Positions 1-5,426 of a stretch of 9,397 nucleotides of DNA are shown here, piece by piece. Source of the DNA: CAYULW01 sp964445815 (GTDB lineage: Bacteria > Bacteroidota > Bacteroidia > Flavobacteriales_E > Vicingaceae); the NCBI GenBank assembly GCA_964445815.1, contig CAYULW010000016.1, positions 1 through 9,397 on the forward strand, read 5' to 3'. A program made the translations under genes and the position numbers. The notes under the pieces are model-generated. The model was not told the origin of the DNA and did no database searches. It saw only the letters and a list, made by a program, of their open reading frames with translations. The stretch's first letter is position 1. Each line of letters opens with the position of its first letter.

Positions 1-88
1 TGTCCGGAAACAGATAACGAGCACAATCGTCAAATGAATGACCGTGATAATAACCAGAATAATGTACGTTTTCAAAGAAGTTGGACAT
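1..88 (-). other. Possible 5' part of an unidentified gene reading left out of the IS end
   Basis: From an ATG at 88-86, which lies inside the insertion sequence terminal repeat, a minus-strand frame stays open to the left edge for 29 codons. The first residues are MSNFFENVHYSGYYHGH, and the peptide is rich in aromatic and histidine residues. The plus strand of the same bases is also open (1-93, ending TAA at 91-93) and would encode an Asn/Asp-rich tail. Only about 76 bases lie outside the insertion sequence, so neither reading can be proven. The minus reading has the more protein-like composition. The plus reading would be the 3' end of a gene cut by the IS. I do not recognise either peptide, and confidence is low. 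Confidence 0.25.
77..86. repeat. IS terminal inverted repeat, transposase-distal end
   Basis: GAAGTTGGAC, the exact reverse complement of 1527-1536. It lies 20 bases beyond the OrfB stop codon. An ATG inside the adjoining bases (88-86, minus strand) could start translation into the left flank. Confidence 0.75.
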
Positions 89-105
89 CTTAAGTAGAGA
101 GTAAT

Positions 106-1083
106 TTACAAAATATTTGCGGCTTTAAAGCGCTGATGATTCCTTCTTCTTTTCTGCATAGATTTCTGTTTTAAAATTTTACGTTGTTCCAAGATTTTGT
201 GATGTGTTCCGTTGTACACACTTGCCGGTGTACAGTTGTTAAGTGACTCATGGTAGCGTTCATTGTTGTAGTACTCAATGTACTCGTCTATGGCACGCTG
301 AAGATCAGAGAAGCTGTAGTAGTGATGTAGTTTTACTACGTTTTTCATTGATCTGTGGTAGCGCTCTATTTTTCCTTGCGTTTGTGGATGCATAGGCGCT
401 CCATGAACCTGAGTAATGCCCTTTTCCTTCATAAAAGACTTGATGTCATGGGAGACGTAGCACGATCCGTTATCAGATAAGATCTTAGGGCGTCTGTCAT
501 TTGGGAGCCCTGTCTTTTCAAGGGCAGCTTCTACATTACGTGCCACATCTGGTGTCTGCATAGTTGAGCATAGCTCATGATGTATGATAAACCGTGAGTG
601 GTCGTCCATAATGCTGGAGAGGTAATACCAGCCAACTCCCACAACCTTGAAGTAGGTAAAGTCCGTTTGCCACATCTGATGGATGCGGGTGGTCTTGTCC
701 TTGAACTCGTTAGCCGCCTTAATCAGGATGTGGTTGGGGCTAGTAATCAAGTTCGCAGCCTTGAGTATCCGGTATACAGAACTCTCAGAGATGAAGTGTC
801 CATTATGGTCTGTCATAAAGGTAGCTACCTCTCTAGGAGAGTCGTCCGCACGTTCTAAAGCGACCTCAATGACTTTGCTCTTGTAGCTTTCTGGGATTTT
901 GTTCCAGGTGCTACGGCTTTTCTTGTCTTCCAGCGCATCAGGTCCGCCCTCTAGGTACTTGTTGTACCAGTTATAGAAAGTTGACTTACTCACGCCTAGT
1001 TCCTTTATCGTTCGCTTAAGAGGGAGTTCAGACCGCTCTGCGATCTGAATGATCTCCATCTTTTCATCTTTTGTGTATCTCAT
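106..1083 (-). CDS. IS3-family transposase OrfB (DDE integrase core)
   Basis: Catalytic subunit that cuts and joins DNA ends during transposition of the surrounding element. The 325-residue protein begins with a helix-turn-helix around residues 20-45 (LGVSKSTFYNWYNKY). An HTH-like linker with an SxSSVYRIL motif follows near 99-107. The rve/integrase core then carries the acidic triad: D141 in WQTDF, D204 in LSDNGS and E240 in TQGKIERYH. There are 35 residues between the second and third, the classic DD35E spacing. The conserved Y..YNNER..ESL.N.TPA.VY tail is present at about 268-290, and a basic C-terminus follows. It starts 17 bases after OrfA ends, and the two do not overlap. Any OrfAB fusion by frameshifting is therefore less obvious than in overlapping IS3 elements. 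All key residues are present, so the enzyme is probably functional. Confidence 0.93.
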   Translation of the reverse strand: MRYTKDEKMEIIQIAERSELPLKRTIKELGVSKSTFYNWYNKYLEGGPDALEDKKSRSTWNKIPESYKSKVIEVALERADDSPREVATFMTDHNGHFISESSVYRILKAANLITSPNHILIKAANEFKDKTTRIHQMWQTDFTYFKVVGVGWYYLSSIMDDHSRFIIHHELCSTMQTPDVARNVEAALEKTGLPNDRRPKILSDNGSCYVSHDIKSFMKEKGITQVHGAPMHPQTQGKIERYHRSMKNVVKLHHYYSFSDLQRAIDEYIEYYNNERYHESLNNCTPASVYNGTHHKILEQRKILKQKSMQKRRRNHQRFKAANIL

Positions 1084-1100
1084 GTAGCGCTGATAAGGAT

Positions 1101-1508
1101 CTATTCCATGCCCTTCGAGAGCTTTTTTAAAAAGCGGTTGCGCAACATCTGTTCTGCTAGTGCTTCCTTGAGCTCTGCATTTTCATTGCGCATGGCGTTT
1201 ACTTCATCCGAGTCTGCTTCACGCTTGGTGTCCCCATTTAAACGGGCTTTGCCAGCTTCCATAAAAGCTTTGCTCCATTTATAGTATACAGACTGTGCTA
1301 TACCCTCTCTGCGGCAAAGCGCTGCTATAGACTCTTCTCCGCTCATGCCTTCCAATACTATGGCAATCTTTTCTTCTGGGTTAAACTGACGCTTGGTACG
1401 TCGTTTTACATCCTTGATAATGGCCTCTGATTTCTTGGGCCTTCCTGGTCCTCTTTTCATTTTGACTAAAGTGTTGGGAGACTCTCTGATCACTCTTAAA
1501 GTCTCCAT
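1101..1508 (-). CDS. IS3-family transposase OrfA (HTH protein)
   Basis: Small DNA-binding subunit thought to recognise the element's terminal repeats and control transposition. In its 135 residues I see a basic N-terminus (RGPGRPKK near 20-28). A helix-turn-helix of the IS3/IS911 OrfA type lies at about 40-82, with FNPEEKIAIVLEGMSGEESIA and then REGIAQSVYYKW. A Glu/Leu-rich, probably coiled-coil C-terminus at about 105-130 suits dimerisation. The annotated ATG is at 1508-1506; the Met at residue 17, just before the basic RGPGRPKK stretch, is an alternative start. It is the upstream gene of the pair and lies immediately inside the terminal repeat at 1527-1536. The 18 bases between start codon and repeat leave little room for a promoter within the element. 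Confidence 0.88.
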   Translation of the reverse strand: METLRVIRESPNTLVKMKRGPGRPKKSEAIIKDVKRRTKRQFNPEEKIAIVLEGMSGEESIAALCRREGIAQSVYYKWSKAFMEAGKARLNGDTKREADSDEVNAMRNENAELKEALAEQMLRNRFLKKLSKGME

Positions 1509-1526
1509 TAAAAAATACTAACTTTA

Positions 1527-1536
1527 GTCCAACTTC
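1527..1536. repeat. IS terminal inverted repeat, transposase-proximal end
   Basis: GTCCAACTTC, the exact reverse complement of 77-86. It marks the right edge of the insertion sequence and the point at which the downstream methyltransferase-like frame loses its start. Confidence 0.75.
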
Positions 1537-2120
1537 CGCTGACGCCTTACAACTTAATAATATATTTTCTGTTGGTATTTGTGGTTAGGTCAGTTTTGTT
1601 GTGGAAGAAGACAGGAATTAATCCATTAACCTTTAACAAAACCGATGATGCTCACGGATTCAACGGTAAAATATTCACGATAATATCCATTCTCGAGTTG
1701 TTAATAGTCGGGTTATATGCCTTCAAAAATGAGTGGTACGAATATTTACTCCCTTTTTGGTATTTAGAGAATGAAACTTTGCAAAAAATTGGTTGGGGTT
1801 TTCTAATTGTTTCTTTGATTCTTGTTTGGATTGCACAAACCCATATGGCAAATTCTTGGAGAATAGGAATTGATGAAGAAAACAAGGCTAAACTCGTGAC
1901 GAACGGAATGTTTTCAATTTCAAGAAACCCGATTTTTCTTGGAATAATGGTTGCGAATATCGGTTTGTTTCTGATAATACCAAATGCGTTTACCCTATTG
2001 ATAATCTCACTATCAACAATAAGTATCAATACTCAAATTCGATTAGAAGAAGAATTTTTAAAGCGAGAATTTGGGAAAGATTACGAAGATTACGCAAACA
2101 AAGTAAGAAGATGGATTTAA
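1537..2120 (+). pseudogene. Isoprenylcysteine carboxyl methyltransferase (ICMT/PEMT) family protein, 5'-truncated
   Basis: Remnant of an integral-membrane methyltransferase-like protein. The frame is open from the insertion sequence edge to TAA at 2118-2120. No ATG is usable at the N-terminus, and the first alternative start is a TTG at 1572. Translation upstream of that TTG (TPYNLIIYFLLV) continues a hydrophobic segment that belongs to the protein, so the true start has been removed by the IS junction. Counting from the TTG, hydrophobic segments lie at about 34-51, 73-90 and 120-150. The family's C-terminal signature follows: LVTNGMFSISRNPIFLG at 108-124, then RLEEEFLKREFGKDYEDY at 157-174. 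These motifs bind AdoMet in characterised ICMTs; the substrate here is unknown. Probably about 10-15 residues are missing. It could still be translated from TTG or an IS-derived start, but I treat it as broken. Confidence 0.75.
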
Positions 2121-2131
2121 AAAAAAACTGG

Positions 2132-2194
2132 CTACAACAACGGCTATAGCATATGCCCTGAGGGACACGTGCCATAGCCAAACCGTTAGGTAGC
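2132..2194. repeat. attC-like imperfect hairpin 1
   Basis: The left arm begins GCTACAACAACGGCTATAGC and the right arm is GCCATAGCC followed by AAACCGTTAGGTAGC. Outer GCTAC/GTAGC, then AACGG/CCGTT, then CTATAGC/GCCATAG (one mismatch) pair with small bulges, around a loop that holds CCCTGAGGG. The right arm ends in GTTAGGT, which fits the integron R' core GTTRRRY. The predicted crossover lies between G2185 and T2186. The left arm carries AAC-AACG, but its outer bases do not fit the classic RYYYAAC box. It lies directly after the ICMT-like stop codon, as an attC lies at the end of a cassette. The attC identity is inferred from structure; the hairpin itself is seen. Confidence 0.6.
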
Positions 2195-2213
2195 ATTACG
2201 AAAAAACAAACAA

Positions 2214-2558
2214 ATGGAATATACGGTTAATGACCACTTGATAAATAAAGAACCAATAGTTTCCAAAATCTACGAGAAACTAATAACCGAATGCGAAAAA
2301 TTTGGAACAGTAACTCAATTACCTAAAAAGTCAAGCATTCATTTGGACAGTAAATCGGGATTTGCTGGAGTTTACTCACGGAAAAACTACCTCTTGTTGA
2401 AAATTCACACAAACTTTGAAATTGAGAGTGAAAGAATACAAAAAATTGAAAAAATATCTGCTAACAGATTTAAGCATATAGTTAAATTGGAAAAACTTAA
2501 TGATGTTGACAAAGAATTGATAAGTTGGCTAAAATCTGCCTACGAATTAAAAAGTTGA
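2214..2558 (+). CDS. DUF5655 domain-containing protein
   Basis: Small soluble protein of 114 residues that spans essentially one DUF5655 domain. The recognisable features, in order, are: a helical start (HLINKEPIVSKIYEKLITECEKFG, about 8-31); a P-K-K-S-SIHL strand at about 37-44; GFAGVYSRKNYLLLKI at about 49-64; a basic SANRFKHIVKL strand at about 82-92; and a final ELISWLKSAYE helix. Proteins with this domain occur alone or attached to nuclease and transport-related proteins, and their biochemical role is not established. The fold recalls small DNA/nucleic-acid-associated modules, but I will not assign an activity. It is the first gene after the cassette boundary and is followed 4 bases later by a small membrane protein. 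The two are almost certainly co-transcribed. I see no promoter in the 28-base leader. Confidence 0.75.
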   Translation: MEYTVNDHLINKEPIVSKIYEKLITECEKFGTVTQLPKKSSIHLDSKSGFAGVYSRKNYLLLKIHTNFEIESERIQKIEKISANRFKHIVKLEKLNDVDKELISWLKSAYELKS

Positions 2559-2562
2559 AAAT

Positions 2563-2856
2563 ATGAATAATATTATCAAAGGTTTGATTGCTGGGACAAT
2601 TTTTGGAATTACCTCAATAATACCAATGTTCTTTATGGAATTTGAAGATAAGCAAAAAGCAATTATTGCTTCATTTGTAAATAGGTTTTCTATTGGGTTT
2701 ATTATTTTCAACATTGACTTGCCAATACAGGGTTGGTTGAAGGGATTAATAATTGGCGGAGTAATGAGTTTTCCAGATGCTTTGATAACGAAGGCATTTA
2801 AACCAATAATGGCATTGGGGTTAATTGGTGGGCTGATTTGCGGATTATTAACCTAA
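2563..2856 (+). CDS. Small hypothetical membrane protein
   Basis: A 97-residue, very hydrophobic protein with Gly-rich helices and no recognised family. Likely membrane segments are residues 4-25 (KGLIAGTIFGITSIIPMFF), about 40-53, 57-72 (GWLKGLIIGGVMSFP) and 80-97 (KPIMALGLIGGLICGLL). A charged loop (EFEDKQK) sits at about 26-32. The repeated LIxGxxxG pattern suggests close packing of the helices. It begins 4 bases after the DUF5655 stop codon and is the last gene before hairpin 2. Base composition and codon use resemble its neighbour. Function is unknown; such four-helix proteins can be transport or stress-related, but nothing in the sequence decides this. Confidence 0.7.
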   Translation: MNNIIKGLIAGTIFGITSIIPMFFMEFEDKQKAIIASFVNRFSIGFIIFNIDLPIQGWLKGLIIGGVMSFPDALITKAFKPIMALGLIGGLICGLLT

Positions 2857-2871
2857 AAAAGTAAAAAAAAC

Positions 2872-2942
2872 GCTACCTAACACTGTGTATATGTCATAGC
2901 CACCTATCGGCAGGCTACGCCACATACACGCGACCGTTAAAA
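2872..2942. repeat. attC-like imperfect hairpin 2
   Basis: The left arm GCTACCTAAC is followed by GTGTATATGTCATAGCC (2885-2901). The right arm GGCTACGCCACATACAC (2913-2929) pairs with it at 14 of 17 positions, and CGACCGTTAAAA follows. ACCTAAC fits the integron R'' consensus RYYYAAC, and GTTAAAA matches GTTRRRY at six of seven positions. The predicted crossover is between G2936 and T2937. It follows the small membrane gene's stop codon by 15 bases and precedes the AraC start codon by 14. It may also weaken transcription between the two units. Confidence 0.6.
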
Positions 2943-2955
2943 AATACGAACTCAA

Positions 2956-3909
2956 ATGGAATTAATAGTCCACCATAAAATTTCGGACTTGTATAAATCG
3001 CTGAATTTACCAATTGAGCAAGAAATGGACTTTACGATTCATTTTTTACCTGCTATTCATTCTAAAACACCTTTTAAATCACCAGTTTTTAGAGCCGATT
3101 ATTTTTCTTTTGTATTTATAAAAGAAGGTTCTGGAAAATATACCATTGATGATAAAATATTTCCTTTTGATTCACAAACCATATATTTTACAAATCCCGG
3201 ACATATTAAATCCTTTGAAATAGAAAACTCTAAAGACGCCTATATTATCACATTAACAGAGAGTTTTTTAAGAGAGAATGTTCACCCAGATATTTTTGGT
3301 GAATTTCCGTTTTTATTAGCAGAAACAGTTCCACCAAAAAAAATGTTGCAGAATGACTTTAGTGAATTTGAAATTCTTTACAAACAAATATTCAAAGAGT
3401 TCAAAAAACAATCTGAATACAAGAACAAAATTCTTGGAAACCTTTTTGTTGTATTACTTCTAAAAATAAAAGAAAATTTTTGGCTATCGTACAATCCATT
3501 AGAAGAAGGAGGAAGAAATTCTCAAATTGTTAAATCCTTTAAAATTTTATTGGAACGAGAGTTTAAAATAGCAACTTCAAAAGGACTAACTATCGCCTTT
3601 CAAGTACAAGATTATGCCAACGAATTAAATTTACACCCAAATTATTTAAATTCTGTAATAAAAAGTAAAACAGGTAGAACTGTAAACGATTGGATTTCTA
3701 AACGAACATTGTCAGTAGCCAAATCATTGCTCAAAAACACTACCTATTCTTCAAAGGAAATAGCGTACAAATTAGGATTCAGTGAACCCACTCATTTCAG
3801 TCGGTTTTTAAAAAACACACACAAATTTCACCAACTACATTCCGAAAATCTAACCAATAGTTGTAAATCTTTGAAATTGGTCATTTCTTGTTTAATTAAG
3901 GTTATATAA
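2956..3909 (+). pseudogene. AraC-family transcriptional regulator with a frameshifted C-terminus
   Basis: Probable activator or repressor, most simply of the downstream oxidoreductase gene. Residues about 25-105 form a cupin-like sensing domain, with FSFVFIKEGSGKYTIDDK and then IYFTNPGHIKSFE. The C-terminal AraC DNA-binding domain has a first HTH at about 215-240 (VQDYANELNLHPNYLNSVIK) and a second at about 263-287 (SSKEIAYKLGFSEPTHFSRFL). After residue 286 the frame leaves the family pattern and ends in a 31-residue foreign tail. Adding one A to the six-A run at 3810-3815 restores KKHTQISPTTFRKSNQ and a TAG at 3858-3860. That gives a 301-residue protein with the normal P..FRK ending. Both HTHs remain, so partial function is possible. 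The shift could also be a sequencing error in a homopolymer. Confidence 0.8.
3810..3815 (+). other. A6 tract carrying the probable one-base deletion in the AraC gene
   Basis: Six consecutive A residues follow TTTTT in codons 285-287. With seven A residues the reading frame would continue into the conserved AraC C-terminus and stop at 3858-3860. With six, it runs 49 bases further to 3909 with no family similarity. Confidence 0.75.
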
Positions 3910-3926
3910 AATACTTCCTTTTGACT

Positions 3927-3934
3927 CAACTTTG
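3927..3934 (+). promoter_or_regulatory. Weak candidate -7 box upstream of the SDR gene
   Basis: CAACTTTG matches the Bacteroidota -7 consensus TAnnTTTG except at its first base. It lies 26 bases before the SDR start codon, a workable distance. I find no TTG at the expected 19-23 bases upstream, so the promoter is tentative. It would suit activation by the adjacent AraC protein. Confidence 0.25.
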
Positions 3935-3960
3935 CTCTATAAATTTTAAAACATAGAACA

Positions 3961-4833
3961 ATGGAACAAAGAATATTGATTACAGGAGCAAGTGGAGGAT
4001 TTGGATTTTTAACTTGCCAATCTCTTATTGAAAAAGGATACAAAGTTGTTGGAACAATGCGTTCAACCAAAGGGAAAAATGAAAAAGTTGCTGATTCTCT
4101 AAAATCAATTGGCGTTCATTTAGTAGAAATGGATGTTACCAATGAAGAAAGCGTAAACAAAGGTGTTAAAAACGCTATTGATTTATTAAATGGTTTGGAT
4201 GTTTTGATTAACAATGCAGGAGTTGGTGTATTTGGGATGCAAGAACATTTTACACCAGACGATATGAAATATGTGTTTGATGTAAATGTTTTTGGCGTTC
4301 AGCGTGTAATGCGAGCAACTTTACCACATTTTAGAAAACAAGGAAAAGGAACAGTAATCTATACTTCAAGTTTGTTAGGTAGAATGACTTTACCTTTTTA
4401 CGGTGTTTACAATGCTTCCAAATGGGCATTGGAGGCTATCGCAGAAAATTACAGAACAGAGTTATCTGCATTTGGAATTGAATCTAGTATTATTGAACCA
4501 GGAGGTTTTCCAACAACATTTATGGAAAACTTAAAAAAGCCTAGCGACAACAGCAGAGACGAAGCCTATGGTGACTTTATGCAAGCACCAAAAGCTATGT
4601 TTGATGGATTTGAACAGGCTTTAGAAGCAAATACAGAGCAAAGGCCACAAAAAGTTGCAGATGCCATTACAAATCTTATTGCGATTCCTTACGGAGAAAA
4701 ACCTATGCGAACTGTAGTTGATTATATGGGAATGGGAGAACACATTACCAATTATAATGAAATGTTGGACAATGTAACTTTTGGAATTTATTCTGCTTTT
4801 GGAAATGAAGGAATGTTGAAAATAAATAAATAA
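3961..4833 (+). CDS. Short-chain dehydrogenase/reductase (classical SDR)
   Basis: NAD(P)-dependent oxidoreductase acting in the cytoplasm; the substrate is unknown. The 290-residue protein has the Rossmann cofactor motif TGASGGFG at 8-15. MDVT at 57-60 is the adenine-ring acidic position, and NNAG lies at 84-87. The active-site set is S137 (TSS), Y150 and K154 in YNASK. PGG near 180-182 follows, in the usual nicotinamide-side position. Arg34 after the second strand hints at NADP preference. The long C-terminal part after residue 190 resembles the SDR_a5-like group acting on hydroxyl/keto groups of small molecules. It lies 51 bases after the AraC frame and 1 base before the SnoaL-like gene, so it is probably translated together with the latter. 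Regulation by the AraC protein is an inference from position. Confidence 0.93.
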   Translation: MEQRILITGASGGFGFLTCQSLIEKGYKVVGTMRSTKGKNEKVADSLKSIGVHLVEMDVTNEESVNKGVKNAIDLLNGLDVLINNAGVGVFGMQEHFTPDDMKYVFDVNVFGVQRVMRATLPHFRKQGKGTVIYTSSLLGRMTLPFYGVYNASKWALEAIAENYRTELSAFGIESSIIEPGGFPTTFMENLKKPSDNSRDEAYGDFMQAPKAMFDGFEQALEANTEQRPQKVADAITNLIAIPYGEKPMRTVVDYMGMGEHITNYNEMLDNVTFGIYSAFGNEGMLKINK

Positions 4834-4834
4834 A

Positions 4835-5266
4835 ATGGAATTTACTGTTAAAGAGCAAATCATTGAAATAGTTCATAAACTGTTTATCTATACGGATAAT
4901 CAAGAATGGAAAAAACTTCAAAAAGAAGTGTTTTCAGAGCTCGTTGACTTTGATATGTCCTCACTTGGTGGAGAAATTTCCAAGAAGAGTTCTATTGACA
5001 TTTGTAATGAATGGAAACAAGGATTTGAAGGTATAGATTCCATAAACCATTTAGCAGGAAATCATTTGGTTAAAATCAGCAATAATTCGGCAGAAGTTTT
5101 TATTTACGCAACTGCTACACATTTTAAAGAATCGGCAATCAAAGGAAAAACTCGAGAATTTGTTGGGAGTTACAATTTACATTTAGTTAAAAATATGAAA
5201 CGATGGAAAATTGACAAATTCAAGTATAATCTAAAGTATATGACTGGAAATCTCGATTTGAAATAA
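4835..5266 (+). CDS. SnoaL/NTF2-like (nuclear transport factor 2 fold) protein
   Basis: A 143-residue soluble protein that looks like one cone-shaped NTF2-fold domain, most like the SnoaL_4 subgroup. The N-terminal helix (KEQIIEIVHKLFIYTDNQEWKKL) and the strand EVFSELVDFDMSSLGG are typical. The middle segment carries GIDSINHLAGNHLVKI (66-81), and its His72 and His77 line the pocket in related proteins. A strand (AEVFIYATATHF) and a final YNLHLVKNMKRWKIDKFKY strand complete the fold. Members include cyclases, isomerases and non-enzymatic binding proteins, so the activity is open. Only one base separates it from the SDR stop codon, and such pairs of SDR plus SnoaL-like proteins often act on the same compound. 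It is the last gene before hairpin 3. Confidence 0.8.
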   Translation: MEFTVKEQIIEIVHKLFIYTDNQEWKKLQKEVFSELVDFDMSSLGGEISKKSSIDICNEWKQGFEGIDSINHLAGNHLVKISNNSAEVFIYATATHFKESAIKGKTREFVGSYNLHLVKNMKRWKIDKFKYNLKYMTGNLDLK

Positions 5267-5292
5267 GTATTGAGGAAATGGAGTAATAACTA

Positions 5293-5426
5293 TTGCCAAC
5301 AACGTATATAAAAAAATAGCGGTTTTGGGGCTAACCTGAACCGCTTTTGCCTTTATTTAAGTATATTGCTTTCCGAAAAGTTAGTGCTCAAAAATCCGCT
5401 ACTTTTCATATACAAGACCGTTAAAT
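5293..5426. repeat. attC-like long imperfect hairpin 3
   Basis: The left arm reads TTGCCAACAACGTATAT, then an A run, then TAGCGG (5293-5322). The right arm (5396-5426) reads CCGCTACTTTTCATATACAAGACCGTTAAAT, which is complementary apart from small bulges. A second inverted pair, AGCGGTT/AACCGCT (5318-5324/5339-5345), sits inside the loop. The right core GTTAAAT fits GTTRRRY, with the predicted crossover between G5420 and T5421. The element is about twice the length of hairpins 1 and 2. It fills the space between two convergent genes and contains the glycosyltransferase stop codon. I remember similar CAACAACGTATA...GACCGTTA elements as common between genes in marine Bacteroidota, but cannot verify this here. 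Confidence 0.6.
5318..5350. terminator. Candidate terminator hairpin for the plus-strand cassette genes
   Basis: AGCGGTT at 5318-5324 pairs with AACCGCT at 5339-5345 around a 14-base loop, and TTTTGCCTTTATTT follows. This is the shape of an intrinsic terminator, although the T run is interrupted. The same AGCGG can instead pair with CCGCT at 5396-5400 to form the long hairpin, so the two structures compete. Confidence 0.4.

Larger units (their letters stand above)
77..1536 (-). mobile_element. IS3-family insertion sequence, complete with OrfA and OrfB
   Basis: A two-gene element of about 1.46 kb, oriented on the minus strand. Its ends are marked by an inverted repeat: GAAGTTGGAC at 77-86 and its reverse complement GTCCAACTTC at 1527-1536. 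Both transposition genes are intact and lie between the repeats. The family assignment rests on the transposase pair: a HTH OrfA followed by an OrfB with a retroviral-integrase-type DDE core. The repeat match does not extend clearly beyond 10 bp and does not end in the TG/CA common in IS3 elements, so the exact boundaries are approximate. The flanking triplets (AAA at 74-76, CGC at 1537-1539) do not match, so no target duplication is visible. Base composition is visibly less AT-rich than in the genes to its right. Confidence 0.85.
2186..2936 (+). mobile_element. Gene-cassette-like unit (DUF5655 gene + small membrane gene + its hairpin)
   Basis: A 751-bp unit bounded by the predicted crossover points of hairpins 1 and 2. 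Its first nine bases TTAGGTAGC, with the preceding G, are the perfect reverse complement of GCTACCTAAC at 2872-2881, the opening of the hairpin at its own 3' end. In integron cassettes this is expected, because the two boxes pair in the excised circle. Genes start 28 bases after the left boundary, and the hairpin starts 15 bases after the last stop codon, also as in cassettes. No integrase gene is in the window, so mobility is inferred only. Confidence 0.55.

Noticed and set aside
598..886. Two plus-strand ORFs within the transposase
   Set aside because: They are antisense to the DDE core with conserved catalytic residues.
1652..2029. Minus-strand 125-residue ORF
   Set aside because: It is antisense to the ICMT-like frame, whose family motifs are clear.
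3828..4070. Minus-strand ORF across the AraC-SDR junction
   Set aside because: It lies antisense to two well-supported genes and shows no domain.
4621..4863. Minus-strand 80-residue ORF over the SDR end
   Set aside because: It is a shadow of the SDR gene with no recognisable composition or start context.
2132..5426. CRISPR array interpretation of the repeated hairpins
   Set aside because: Only three elements, of differing sequence and length, separated by whole genes. They have no spacer pattern and no cas genes.
5293..5426. Hairpin 3 as a simple transcription terminator only
   Set aside because: A terminator stem is present, but the 134-bp length, the CAACAACG/GACCGTTA ends shared with the other sites and the outer arms are not explained by termination alone.
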